Shown piece after piece: positions 7,063 through 15,410 of a DNA stretch of 64,000 nucleotides; the stretch's first letter is position 1; each line of letters begins with the position of its first letter. The notes beneath the pieces are model-generated. The model ran no database searches. It saw only the letters and a list, made by a program, of their open reading frames with translations, and was not told the DNA's origin. A program made the translations under genes and the position numbers. The DNA is from Caldilinea sp. CFX5 (lineage in GTDB: Bacteria; Chloroflexota; Anaerolineae; Caldilineales; Caldilineaceae), in NCBI GenBank assembly GCA_021405325.1, contig QWII01000035.1, positions 62,001-126,000 on the forward strand, written 5' to 3'.

Positions 7063-8712
7063 ATGTCAAAACGAAGAGTTATTCTATTTTCGCTGGTCTT
7101 GACGGCCATGCTCCTGGTGGCAGTCGCCTGTGTGCCGATCACGGCGCCGCCGGCCAGTGAGGCGCAAGGGGCGGCCACGGTTGCGCCGACGGAAGAAGCT
7201 GCCGCCGAAGGGGAAGCCGCCGAAGTGTATGAGGAAATGCCCTATGTCGAGGGCCAGATCCGCGGCCAGACGATTGAGGCGTTTTTTATTGACACCTGTA
7301 GCGGTTGTCACGGCGCTTATCGCGAAGGCGCGTTGGGACCGGCGTTGGTGCCGGCGCGGCTTGAATCAAAGGATGAATTCTACTTCTCCGCCATTAAAGA
7401 TGGGCGGCCGGGAACTTCCATGGATCCCTATGGCGGCGGCGCGCCTCTGCATGACGAAGAAGTCACTTCGCTGGTGGCCTATATCAAGAGCGAGCCGTCA
7501 GCCGAAGCCTTTGTCTGGGAAGTGGAACAGGCCGTGAACAGTTTGGAAGTGCTGGTGCCGGAAGCCGACTTGCCCGCTGCGCCCACGCACAGCGGCAATG
7601 TCGATAATCTGATGTTGGTGACGGAGCGCGAAAATCGCAGCATTGCCGTCTTTGACGGCGACACCCATACCTTCCTGGGTCGCATTGAAGCTTCCTATCG
7701 CGCCCACGGCTACACTTTTGATCCGGTCAACCCACGGTGGGCCTATAACCTCGGTCGTGACGGCTGGCTTTTTAAGATCGATCTCTACACCTTACAGGCC
7801 GTGAGCAAGATCAAAGTCGGGCTGGATTCACGCGCAATTGCGATCTCTGACGACGGCAAATATGTGATCTGCGGCAACTATATTCCGGCCACCGCGGTGA
7901 TTGTGGATACCGAAACGATGGCGCCGGTGAAGGTGATCCATGCCGAAGGCAAGAATCTGCAAGGCGAAATGATTCAGTCGCGCGTGGCCGGCATCAACGC
8001 CACTACGCGTGATCTGGTCGGCCCCTACTTTATCGTGCTGCTCAAGGAGGCGGGGCAGGCGTGGCGCGTGGACTATTCCAATCCTGAGTTCCCGATTGAA
8101 AAACTGGAACGGGTGGGCGAAATCTTGCATGAAGGCTTTTCCAATCCGGATCAGACCCTCTTCTACGCCACTTCGCAAGGCAGCAACTTGATGGCCGTGA
8201 TCGATGTGGCGAACTGGAAACTGGCCAAACAGATTCCCACCGGTAACAAGCCCCACCCCGGCGCCGGCGCTGTCTGGGAAGCGAGCGATGGCAATATCTA
8301 TGCCGCGACGGTTCACATTCAAGATGCTGAAATCTTTATCTGGGACACAGGCACCAACAAACAGGTTGCCCGGATTCCGACGGTTGGCCCTGGCCTCTTT
8401 ATCCGCACCGTGGACAACACCCCCTACGTGTGGGCCGATGCGCTCTTTAGCCCGGATGCGCCCAACACCGTTTATGCCATTGAGAAGGATGCGCCCTTTA
8501 CTGCCCATGCCGTTGTCATCGAAGGGTGCGTCCGTTGTCTGCACCCGGAACCGAGCGCCGATGGTAAATTTGTCTACATCAGCGACTGGACCGGCAACAA
8601 AGTCTATGTCTACAACGCCGAGACGCTAGAGAAGGTGACTGAATTTTCCGACATCATCACCCCCACCGGCATCTTCAACTCCGTCCGCCGCTTTGAGACG
8701 TTGGGGCATTGA
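7063..8712 (+). CDS. Cytochrome cd1 nitrite reductase-like lipoprotein (c domain plus d1-type propeller)
   Basis: A 549-residue exported protein. The start at 7063 is set by AAGGAG at 7051-7056. The N-terminus is a lipoprotein signal with VAVAC (C23). A class I heme c domain has CSGCHG (C79, C82, H83) followed by AYREGALGPAL, closely like the c domain of NirS. Residues from about 180 on form a beta-propeller matching the d1 domain: H215 in YRAHGYTF, H356 in ILHEGF and H398 in NKPHPGAGA correspond to the d1 axial ligand and the two active-site His of NirS, with similar spacing. It may reduce nitrite to NO. NirN- or NirF-like roles are alternatives, and no heme d1 synthesis genes are visible in the window. 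Confidence 0.75.
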   Translation: MSKRRVILFSLVLTAMLLVAVACVPITAPPASEAQGAATVAPTEEAAAEGEAAEVYEEMPYVEGQIRGQTIEAFFIDTCSGCHGAYREGALGPALVPARLESKDEFYFSAIKDGRPGTSMDPYGGGAPLHDEEVTSLVAYIKSEPSAEAFVWEVEQAVNSLEVLVPEADLPAAPTHSGNVDNLMLVTERENRSIAVFDGDTHTFLGRIEASYRAHGYTFDPVNPRWAYNLGRDGWLFKIDLYTLQAVSKIKVGLDSRAIAISDDGKYVICGNYIPATAVIVDTETMAPVKVIHAEGKNLQGEMIQSRVAGINATTRDLVGPYFIVLLKEAGQAWRVDYSNPEFPIEKLERVGEILHEGFSNPDQTLFYATSQGSNLMAVIDVANWKLAKQIPTGNKPHPGAGAVWEASDGNIYAATVHIQDAEIFIWDTGTNKQVARIPTVGPGLFIRTVDNTPYVWADALFSPDAPNTVYAIEKDAPFTAHAVVIEGCVRCLHPEPSADGKFVYISDWTGNKVYVYNAETLEKVTEFSDIITPTGIFNSVRRFETLGH

Positions 8713-8806
8713 TGCGTGTTGCGTGTTGCGTGTTGCATGAGGCGCGATTCGTGAAATAGGAGTTTTGTTCAGTTCACGTAACACGCAGCACGCAACACGT
8801 CCCTAA
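8712..8806. repeat. Low-complexity self-complementary spacer (GCGTGTT words)
   Basis: GCGTGTTGCGTGTTGCGTGT words just after the stop codon are complemented by ACGTAACACGCAGCACGCAA before the next gene, forming an imperfect hairpin. Confidence 0.55.
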
Positions 8807-8824
8807 CTGCGGAGGGTCACGGCT

Positions 8825-8983
8825 ATGGCAACCGAGAATGGTAAAGATCACGAGCCTGGTAAAGCGCACCGCTGGATCTCCCATGAAGTGTTGTTGCTGC
8901 TGCTGACCTTCCTGGTTCTCGGGTTTGTCTTGTACAACTTGTGGGGTCTGTTCTCGCTGCTGCGTCCGGCAATGGGGCAGTAG
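8825..8983 (+). CDS. Small one-helix membrane protein, possible reductase subunit (copy 1)
   Basis: A 52-residue protein with a charged N-terminus and one membrane helix (about residues 22-45) ending VLYNLWGLFSLLRP. A GGAGG lies about 10 bases before the ATG. It shares the pattern YN-x-WGLF at the end of its helix with the protein at 9230, which directly precedes the heme-copper reductase genes. A strong terminator follows at 9008. The role is unknown; an accessory subunit of the oxidase/NO reductase is the best guess from position. Confidence 0.65.
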   Translation: MATENGKDHEPGKAHRWISHEVLLLLLTFLVLGFVLYNLWGLFSLLRPAMGQ

Positions 8984-9007
8984 GGCGAGACCCACGGCAG
9001 GCTCCTC

Positions 9008-9042
9008 GGCGGCGTCGGTCATTATCCGACGCCGCCATTTTA
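9008..9042 (+). terminator. Intrinsic terminator
   Basis: Perfect 11-bp stem GGCGGCGTCGG / CCGACGCCGCC with a 7-base loop, followed by ATTTTAT. It closes the transcript of the small gene at 8825. A second small hairpin with arms AGCGGAAA / TTTCCGCT follows at about 9075-9097. Confidence 0.7.
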
Positions 9043-9229
9043 TGAATTTGGCGTTGATGTGACTTTTGTCGCAGCGGAAAACCCCGGTTTCCGCTATGCT
9101 GAGACTGTTTTCTATACCCTTGAACCACATAAACAATCGCGCATAACCGAATATCGATAAACGGTTGAGCACAACCGCCACGCTCTGCCTGAAGCTGTGG
9201 CTGCAACCGAAATGAAAGGGGACGACGAA

Positions 9230-9409
9230 ATGGCAAAGCAAACCAAGGCCGATCCGAACCCACCCCGTGAATCGGAACCGATTCCGGCGGGCCAAAAACT
9301 CTTTGATAACCTCTATTTGTGGCTAATTTTATCATTTCTCATTAGTGGTTTGATCTACAATGCCTGGGGGTTGTTCGAAATCTTTACCGTACCAGGGCTG
9401 ACCCCCTAA
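9230..9409 (+). CDS. Small one-helix membrane protein, possible reductase subunit (copy 2)
   Basis: A 59-residue protein: polar, Pro-rich N-terminal half, then one membrane helix containing LIYNAWGLFEIF. The start at 9230 follows AAAGGGG and an A-rich spacer. It lies 32 bases before the subunit II gene. The YN-x-WGLF signature is shared with the protein at 8825, so the two are probably paralogues or two parts of one subunit type. One-helix accessory subunits are known in B-type oxidases, but no specific family is recognised here. Confidence 0.7.
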   Translation: MAKQTKADPNPPRESEPIPAGQKLFDNLYLWLILSFLISGLIYNAWGLFEIFTVPGLTP

Positions 9410-9441
9410 CCTGTTCAACAACAATCGAAGGAGGATACTCT

Positions 9442-9963
9442 ATGCTTGCACCGCAACGCATCTGGTGGAAACCCCTGGACCGTTACGAAAAAAGCTGGTT
9501 GACCGTGGCCTTTGTCTGGTGTCTGGTGCTGACCGCCATGATGCCGATCTGGTTCTACATGGGCCGGCAAAATGTCCCCGCCACCACCTATCGAGTGACG
9601 CCGGAAGAGTTCGCCCAGCTTGTCACTGACTTTACCACACAATATCAGGTGGGGGACCAAAACGGCATCCCCATTGTCGAAGCGCCGCCCGGTTCGGACA
9701 TCTACCTCTGGGCGCGCCAATGGCAGTGGTTCCCGATCTTGCAAATGAAAAAGGGGGAGACCTATCGCCTCCATATCTCTTCAACCGATGTCCAACATGG
9801 CTTCTCCCTCCAGCCCACCAACTTAAACCTGCAAATCATACCCGGCTATGACTATGTGGCGACGGTGACGCCGACCCAAAGCGGTGAGTTTTCGATCATC
9901 TGCAATGAGTTCTGCGCCATCGGCCATCACTTGATGACCGGCAAAATTATTGTGACTGAATAA
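9442..9963 (+). CDS. Heme-copper reductase subunit II with CuA site (ba3-like)
   Basis: A 173-residue protein with one N-terminal membrane helix (about residues 20-40) and a cupredoxin domain. The CuA ligands are complete: H119, then C154, E156, C158, H162 and M165 in CNEFCAIGHHLM. The single helix and short domain match subunit II of B-type (ba3) enzymes rather than the two-helix aa3 form. GGAGG stands before the ATG. It would take electrons from the cytochromes c of this cluster and pass them to subunit I, encoded 14 bases downstream. Confidence 0.9.
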   Translation: MLAPQRIWWKPLDRYEKSWLTVAFVWCLVLTAMMPIWFYMGRQNVPATTYRVTPEEFAQLVTDFTTQYQVGDQNGIPIVEAPPGSDIYLWARQWQWFPILQMKKGETYRLHISSTDVQHGFSLQPTNLNLQIIPGYDYVATVTPTQSGEFSIICNEFCAIGHHLMTGKIIVTE

Positions 9964-9977
9964 AAGGGGGAACCATC

Positions 9978-11705
9978 ATGGCTGTTGCAACTATGCCCAT
10001 GAGTGGCGAAAAGGCCACTTTCCGCACCTGTACTGTCACCGGTCTCAAGGTGGATCTGGCGGCAGAAGCGCTCATCAAAGCCAACGCGGTGGCTGCCGTT
10101 GTCTTTCTGCTCATTGGCGGCCTCTTTGCGCTCCTGTTGGCGCTTACCCGCTGGCAGGCGATCCACTTGCTGCCGGCGGACTGGTTTTATCGCACCCTGA
10201 CCGCCCACGGCTTTGATATGTTGGTGGCCTGGATTGTCTTTTTTGAGGTAGCGGGTCTCTACTTTGGCAGCGCCGTCATGTTAAACGCCCGGCTTGTCGC
10301 ACCCAAAGTGGCCTGGGGCGCCTTCTGGCTGATGGTAGTCGGCGCGGTGCTGGTCAATGTCATCGTCCTGCTGGGGAAGGCCGATGTCATGTTTACGGCC
10401 TATGTCCCGCTCAAGGCTCACCCGCTCTTCTATGTGGGCGTGATTCTCTTTGCCGTGGGCGCATTGATTGCCGTGATTCTCTTTTTTGTCACGCTGGCGG
10501 TGGCCAAGCTGGAAAAACGCTTTGAAGGCTCAGTGCCGCTGGTCACCTTTGGCTTGATTGCGGCGGCGATTATCGCCCTCTTTACCTTGATTCAAGGCGC
10601 GCTGGCCTTTGTGCCGGCCCTCTTCTGGTCTATGGGGTTGATGGATCTCGATCCGGGCTATTATCGCAATCTTTTCTGGGGCTTTGGGCATCCGGCCCAA
10701 CAGATCAACCTGGCCGCGATGGTGGCGATCTGGTATGCCCTGGCCGCCATGACTGTGGGCGCCAATCCGCTCAATGAGAAGCTCTCCCGGCTGGCCTTTG
10801 TTCTCTACATTCTCTTTATCAACCTGGGGTCGGCTCACCACCTGCTGGTTGACCCCGGCCCTAGCTTTGCCTGGAAAGCGGTGAACACGTCGTATGGTAT
10901 GTATCTTGCCGTGTTGGGCAGTCTGATCCATGCCTTTTCCATTCCGGCGGCGGTGGAAGTAGCGTTGCGGCGCAAGGGGTACACCAACGGCTTGTTGGAA
11001 TGGTTGCGCAAAGCGCCCTGGCGCGAACCGGGCTTCTCTACCCTGGTGATCTCCATGACCATGTTCGGCTGGATCGGCGGCATCACCGGCGTGGTCATCG
11101 GCACCGAGCAGATCAACATGGTCGCCCATAACACCATGCGCCTGCCTGGCCACTTTCATGCCACCGTCGTCTCCGGTACAACGTTGGCCTTTATGGGGTT
11201 GACCTACTACCTCATTCCTTTGATCTTCCGCCGTGAACTCAAACTCAAGACCTTAGCCATTTGGCAGCCCTACCTCTTTGGCTTTGGCATGTTGTTGGTC
11301 TCGGTCGGCATGATTGGCAGCGGTCTGCAAGGCGTACCGCGCCGTCACTGGGACATTACCTTCACCAACGCGCCCATCTCCGTCACCCTCCCCGGCGCGA
11401 CCCAGATCACGTTGGCGATTATGGGCGTCGGCGCCCTCATCGCGATTGTCGGCGGCATTATGTATCTGCTGGTGGTGTTGGCTTCCGTCTTCACCGGCAA
11501 ACAGATCGAAGCCCGTCGCTTGACCCTGGTCATGTCGCAGGCCAACCCGCTGGTGGAGGACGCCGTCCCCAATGTCGGCAAAGAAGCGCACGGCAAACTG
11601 GCCCCCGCCGGCACCTTTGTCATCGTCTTTGTCTTCCTCGCCGTCTTCGCCACCTATTACCTGACCAACTGGTGGCTGTTGGGGCGGGTCTGGCATATTC
11701 AGTAG
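9978..11705 (+). CDS. Heme-copper reductase subunit I, B-type, with Gln at the active-site Tyr position (possible NO reductase)
   Basis: A 575-residue protein with about 12-14 membrane helices. All six metal-binding His are seen: H77 (TAHGFD), H238 (FGHP), H287-H288 (SAHHLL), and H392 and H394 in PGHFHA. In oxygen reductases of types A and B, the HP-x-VY motif supplies the Tyr crosslinked to the CuB ligand. Here the segment is HPAQQ, placing Q242 at that site. Loss of this Tyr is a mark of NO-reducing members of the superfamily, among them the CuA-containing eNOR-type enzymes. Together with the cd1-like protein at 7063 and the heme A genes ctaA/ctaB downstream, this favours a NO reductase over a terminal oxidase. 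The sequence alone does not prove it. No subunit III gene is present. Confidence 0.85.
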   Translation: MAVATMPMSGEKATFRTCTVTGLKVDLAAEALIKANAVAAVVFLLIGGLFALLLALTRWQAIHLLPADWFYRTLTAHGFDMLVAWIVFFEVAGLYFGSAVMLNARLVAPKVAWGAFWLMVVGAVLVNVIVLLGKADVMFTAYVPLKAHPLFYVGVILFAVGALIAVILFFVTLAVAKLEKRFEGSVPLVTFGLIAAAIIALFTLIQGALAFVPALFWSMGLMDLDPGYYRNLFWGFGHPAQQINLAAMVAIWYALAAMTVGANPLNEKLSRLAFVLYILFINLGSAHHLLVDPGPSFAWKAVNTSYGMYLAVLGSLIHAFSIPAAVEVALRRKGYTNGLLEWLRKAPWREPGFSTLVISMTMFGWIGGITGVVIGTEQINMVAHNTMRLPGHFHATVVSGTTLAFMGLTYYLIPLIFRRELKLKTLAIWQPYLFGFGMLLVSVGMIGSGLQGVPRRHWDITFTNAPISVTLPGATQITLAIMGVGALIAIVGGIMYLLVVLASVFTGKQIEARRLTLVMSQANPLVEDAVPNVGKEAHGKLAPAGTFVIVFVFLAVFATYYLTNWWLLGRVWHIQ

Positions 11706-11910
11706 TCGCGTAGTCGTTTAGTCGCGTAGTCGTTTAGTCGCGTAGTCGTTTAGTCGCGTGGTCGTTTAGTCGCGTGGTCGTTTGGTCGCTTCGTCTACGG
11801 TGGGAGTTACCGCCTAGAGCATTACCTCGATTGAAAGCCAGAGCGCGGCGGCTTATCCTCGACAGAACCAAACGACCAAGCGACCACGCGACTACGCGAC
11901 CAAACGACGA
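11706..11910. repeat. Large low-complexity hairpin of GTCGCGTAGTCGTTTA words
   Basis: About 85 bases of GTCGCGTA/GTCGTTTA words are followed by roughly 75 bases of non-repetitive loop. Complementary words then follow (AACGACCAAGCGACCACGCG). It is the same word family as 2839-3068, 8.7 kb upstream. The 3' arm ends just before the next gene. Confidence 0.7.
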
Positions 11911-11922
11911 AGGACATGAACC

Positions 11923-12711
11923 ATGCTAACCGCCTTTTTACTCGGCTTGACCGGCAGTTTCGGCCATTGTGTCGGCATGTGCAGCGGCGTCTCCCTGCTG
12001 TTGAGTCGCAAAGCGAATATCACGGGCTGGCGCGTCTTGCTGTTACATGCAGGGCGGTTGACCACCTATGGCGTATTGGGGGCGCTGGCCGGCGGGATCG
12101 GTCTGGCCCTCAATACTATGGGGAGCCATGCCGGCCACAGTCATATGGCGCAAGCCACCGCCGGCTGGCCAACCCTGACGACCATACAGGGCGTATTGGC
12201 GCTATTGACAGCGTGTATTGCGCTCTATATGGCGCTTGCGTTGGTCGGTCATGCGCCTTCGCCGGAGGTTTATTTGCGGGCGCTGACGCAATGGTGGGGG
12301 CAAATGATGCGGCGGGTTCCTGGTGTAGAACGGCCGCGGGACGCAGAGCGTCCCGGTCGTGCGCCCACGCCGAGCGTGGGTGCCAGTTTGCTCGCCGTCT
12401 ACAGCTTGGGTTTACTGTGGGGGCTGTTGCCTTGTGGGTTGGTATTGGCGGCGCTCTTGACCGCAGCCGTCGCCGCCGCACCGCTGGCGGGGGCGTTGAC
12501 CATGGTCGCCTTTGGGCTAGGCACCTGGCCGGTGGGGTTGAGCGTCAGTCTGGCCGCGCGCTGGCCGGGGTGGACATTGCGCCCGACGCCGCACCTGCGT
12601 TCGTTGGCGGCGGTGGTGATCTTGGCCTTTGGCCTCCAGATGGCGTTGCGGGGGCTGGCGGCGTGGGGTGTGGTTGGACATCTTCACCTGGGAGGGGTGA
12701 TGGTATGGTAG
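11923..12711 (+). CDS. SafE/UreH-like (COG2836-type) membrane protein
   Basis: A 262-residue membrane protein beginning LTGSFGHCVGMCSG, the signature of the sulfite exporter/UreH-like family often found beside CcoI copper ATPases, and thought to act in copper handling for heme-copper enzymes. A His-rich loop (GSHAGHSH) follows the second helix. Residues about 138-153 are encoded by two perfect GC hairpins (12338-12380) and read as a Pro/Arg-rich loop, which looks like an in-frame repeat insertion between helices. The stop overlaps the start of the Cu ATPase by 7 bases, so the two are translationally coupled. Confidence 0.8.
   Translation: MLTAFLLGLTGSFGHCVGMCSGVSLLLSRKANITGWRVLLLHAGRLTTYGVLGALAGGIGLALNTMGSHAGHSHMAQATAGWPTLTTIQGVLALLTACIALYMALALVGHAPSPEVYLRALTQWWGQMMRRVPGVERPRDAERPGRAPTPSVGASLLAVYSLGLLWGLLPCGLVLAALLTAAVAAAPLAGALTMVAFGLGTWPVGLSVSLAARWPGWTLRPTPHLRSLAAVVILAFGLQMALRGLAAWGVVGHLHLGGVMVW
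12338..12380. repeat. Pair of GC hairpins inside a coding sequence
   Basis: GGGACGCAGAGCGTCCC (12338-12354) and CCCACGCCGAGCGTGGG (12364-12380). Close relatives of both hairpins occur in the cas1-cas4 gap at 43087-43197. Here the insertion keeps the reading frame of the membrane protein. Confidence 0.65.
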
Positions 12712-15077
12712 CATCTTCGTTGGTCAATCAGCCCGTCACTTGTGTGTTGTGCGGTCTTTCCACCAACTATCCGCTGTCGAATGACGCCGGGCAACTTTTC
12801 TGCTGTCCCGCCTGCCGTGAGGTGAGCGCGCTCCTGGCAAAGGATGAGATGCAAGCGGCAACGCCGGTTGCCACCTCGGCAACGGAACTGGCAACGACCA
12901 CCCTCTGTCTCGGCGGCTTGTGGTGTACCTCCTGTGGCTGGTTGATCGGCGCAACGCTACAGCGCAGCGCCGGCGTCCAAAACGCCGACGTGAGCTTTCT
13001 GCAACGCGAAGCGCGCATCACCTATGACCCGGCGCAGACGACCCTGACCCGCCTGATCAAACAGGTGCACCGGTTGGGTTATCGCGCCTGGGCGGCCGCT
13101 GATCAACCGCATGACGAGGAAGACAGCGAGTGGTTCCGCCTGCTCATCGCCGGGGTGCTGGTCATGGAAGTGATGATGATGAGCTTCTCCATCTACCTGC
13201 GTGATTGGGTGGGCTGGTCGTCGCCGGAGACGCAATGGCTGGTCGATATTCTCAATGTGGTCAATCTGGTCTTGTCGGTGCCGGTCTTGTTGCTCTTGGG
13301 GTTGCCGATTGTGCGCGCCGGCGCCGCCAGCCTGTTACGTGGGCGGCCCAACCTACATACCTTTGTGGCCTTGGGCGCTAGTGCCGCCTTTATCCTTTCG
13401 GTGCGCAACCTGATGGCGGGCAATGATCGGGTCTACTTTGACACGTCGGTTGTTCTGTTTTTCCTGGTGGCGGTGGGGCGCTGGTTTGAGATGCAGGCCC
13501 AAAAACAGAGCACCGAAGTGGTCGAACGGCTGGCAGCCCAACTGCCCCGTGACGCAACCTGGCTCACACCAGCGGGTGAACAACAAATTCCCGTGGATCA
13601 GGTGACCAAAGGGGCGCGCATTCGGGTGCGGCCCGGCGAACGTTTTCCCGTTGATGGGCTGGTGGCCGTGGGCGAGGGGGATGTCGATGAAAGTCTGCTC
13701 ACCGGTGAACCTGATCCGGTGCCACGCCGCGCCGGTGACCCAGTGCTGGCCGGCGCCCTTAACCTGGATGGCAGCTTTGAGGTGATCACAACGGCGACCG
13801 GCGCCGAGGCGACCGCAGGGCAGATCGGGCGGCTACTCCACCAGGCGCTCTGGCAACGGGCGCCGATTGAGCGGCTGGCGGACAAGCTGGCCGCCTGGAT
13901 GACGCCAATCGTGCTGGTGTTGGCCGGCGCGACCTTTGCCTTTTGGACGTGGCAGAGTGGCCTGGAAACCGGGTTGGTCTATGCGCTCTCGGTTTTGCTG
14001 ATTGCCTGCCCTTGCGGTCTAGGCATCGCCACGCCATTGACGCTCTGGATCGGGCTGGGGCGAGCGGCGGAGGCCGGGGTGTTGTTGCGCAGCACCGGCG
14101 TATTGGAACGGTTGGCGACGGTGCGCCGCAGCTTTTTTGACAAGACCGGCACCCTCACCCAACGCCCAATCCGCTTGCAGGCGCTGGTGGCCACAGGCGA
14201 TGAAGCGACCTTTCTGACTTACATTCATACCCTGGAAGCCGCGTCAGAACATCCGCTCGCCCAAGCGATTGTCAGTGGGATTGAAGAACGCCACCAGTCT
14301 CCAGTCTCCAGTCTCCAGTCTCTAGTCAATTTCCGCGCCTTGCCGGGGCGTGGGGTCACCGGTGAGATTAACGGTACGACGATCTGGGTGGGCAATCGCG
14401 GGTTGATGGCGACGGCTGGGCTGGCGCTGTCACCAGTTTTGCAGACACTGGCGGCCACCTGGCAGCAGGACAGCGCGACCGTGGTCTATGCCGGTTGGGA
14501 CAAGCATGTGCAGGGATTGCTGGCATTGGGGGAGACTTTGCGCCCGGAAGCGGCGACGACCCTCGCGCAACTGCAAGCGGCGGGTCTCCAAGTGGCGGTC
14601 TTGACCGGTGATGATCCGGTGGCCGGCGCCCGTTGGCAGCGCGAACTGGCCGTGCCGGTCCTGGCCGAACAACGGCCGGAAGATAAGCTGCAACAGTTGC
14701 AAAGCGCCGGCGCCGGGGTGTTGATGGTCGGTGACGGCATCAACGATGGGCCGGCATTGGCCGCGGCCACCGTCGGCATTGCGCTGCAACATGGCACCGA
14801 CGTGGCCCAAGTCGCCGCGGATGCCATTCTGCTCCATGACGATCTGCGCACCATTCCGTGGTTATTAGAACTGGCGCGACTGGCAATGCGCAAGGTGCGG
14901 CAGAATCTGGCTTGGGCCTTTACCTACAACTTCATCGGTGTTGGCCTGGCGATGACGGGGTACCTGCAACCATCAATTGCCGCGCTCTTTATGGTGGCGA
15001 GTAGTCTTTTCGTGACGGGGAATGCACTGCGTTTGCGGCGCTTTCCGGGTGGGCAGCGGGGACACGACAGCGGATGA
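12705..15077 (+). CDS. CcoI-type copper-exporting P1B ATPase
   Basis: A 790-residue P-type ATPase. The Cys-rich N-terminus (CVLCG, CCPAC) is typical of the CcoI branch that supplies copper for heme-copper enzymes. A metal-binding domain with WCTSCGW follows. Catalytic motifs in order are LLTGEP (actuator), IACPCGLG (membrane CPC), DKTGTLT (phosphorylation) and VGDGINDGPAL. The ATG at 12705 is chosen because GGGAGGGG lies just upstream and it overlaps the previous stop. A tandem CCAGTCT repeat at 14291-14330 encodes an odd insert, SPVSSLQSLV, in the nucleotide-binding region. Function: Cu(I) transport for assembly of the CuA/CuB sites of the reductase at 9442-11705. Confidence 0.9.
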   Translation: MVASSLVNQPVTCVLCGLSTNYPLSNDAGQLFCCPACREVSALLAKDEMQAATPVATSATELATTTLCLGGLWCTSCGWLIGATLQRSAGVQNADVSFLQREARITYDPAQTTLTRLIKQVHRLGYRAWAAADQPHDEEDSEWFRLLIAGVLVMEVMMMSFSIYLRDWVGWSSPETQWLVDILNVVNLVLSVPVLLLLGLPIVRAGAASLLRGRPNLHTFVALGASAAFILSVRNLMAGNDRVYFDTSVVLFFLVAVGRWFEMQAQKQSTEVVERLAAQLPRDATWLTPAGEQQIPVDQVTKGARIRVRPGERFPVDGLVAVGEGDVDESLLTGEPDPVPRRAGDPVLAGALNLDGSFEVITTATGAEATAGQIGRLLHQALWQRAPIERLADKLAAWMTPIVLVLAGATFAFWTWQSGLETGLVYALSVLLIACPCGLGIATPLTLWIGLGRAAEAGVLLRSTGVLERLATVRRSFFDKTGTLTQRPIRLQALVATGDEATFLTYIHTLEAASEHPLAQAIVSGIEERHQSPVSSLQSLVNFRALPGRGVTGEINGTTIWVGNRGLMATAGLALSPVLQTLAATWQQDSATVVYAGWDKHVQGLLALGETLRPEAATTLAQLQAAGLQVAVLTGDDPVAGARWQRELAVPVLAEQRPEDKLQQLQSAGAGVLMVGDGINDGPALAAATVGIALQHGTDVAQVAADAILLHDDLRTIPWLLELARLAMRKVRQNLAWAFTYNFIGVGLAMTGYLQPSIAALFMVASSLFVTGNALRLRRFPGGQRGHDSG
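14291..14330. repeat. CCAGTCT tandem repeat inside the Cu ATPase gene
   Basis: Four or more consecutive CCAGTCT units, the last ones degenerate (CTAGTCA). The style resembles the intergenic word repeats of this genome, but here it is in frame inside a conserved gene. Confidence 0.6.
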
Positions 15078-15110
15078 AGGCGGGAGCGGATGTTTCTGCC
15101 GAGGCTGCCG

Positions 15111-15178
15111 CCTGGGAGCGCCGTCATCCCTGGCGGCAAGTGGGGTAGGCTGCCGCCAGGGATGACGGCGCTCCCAGG
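15111..15178. repeat. Perfect 28-bp inverted repeat (long hairpin)
   Basis: Arms 15111-15138 and 15151-15178 are exact reverse complements, starting CCTGGGAGCGCCGTCATCCC, with a 12-base loop. It lies in the 333-base gap before the cytochrome b fusion gene. No T-run follows, so a repeat element is more likely than a terminator. Confidence 0.7.
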
Positions 15179-15287
15179 CTCAATCTGTTGGTCGGCTTTG
15201 CCTTTATCGTGAGACTTATGTCGCAGACAGCGCGCTGGTATTGAATTACACTGTGAGAAAACAGTAGGCCAATTCAAAGAAGTAGCC

Positions 15288-15340
15288 GTAACTACTCAGC
15301 TCCTAGCCAGTCACGGACTGGCTAGGAGCTGAGTAGTTAC
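15288..15340. repeat. Perfect 25-bp inverted repeat with 3-base loop
   Basis: GTAACTACTCAGCTCCTAGC begins the left arm and the right arm is its exact complement after an ACG loop. It stands beside the 15111 hairpin. The rest of the gap 15078-15410 shows only ACGCAACACGCAACACG words at about 15363. Confidence 0.7.
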
Positions 15341-15410
15341 GAAGTAGCCATAAGCTAATCTTTGATGGTTCACGCAACACGCAACACGTAGCACAGAACC
15401 GAGTCTCATC

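Noticed and set aside
11916..12704. N-terminal extension of the Cu ATPase by more than 260 codons
   Set aside because: It is the SafE-like gene read in another frame; the real start at 12705 has a ribosome-binding site and a normal CcoI N-terminus.
15111..15340. Transcription terminators after the Cu ATPase gene
   Set aside because: The stems are long and perfect but no T-run follows either of them; they fit repeat elements better.
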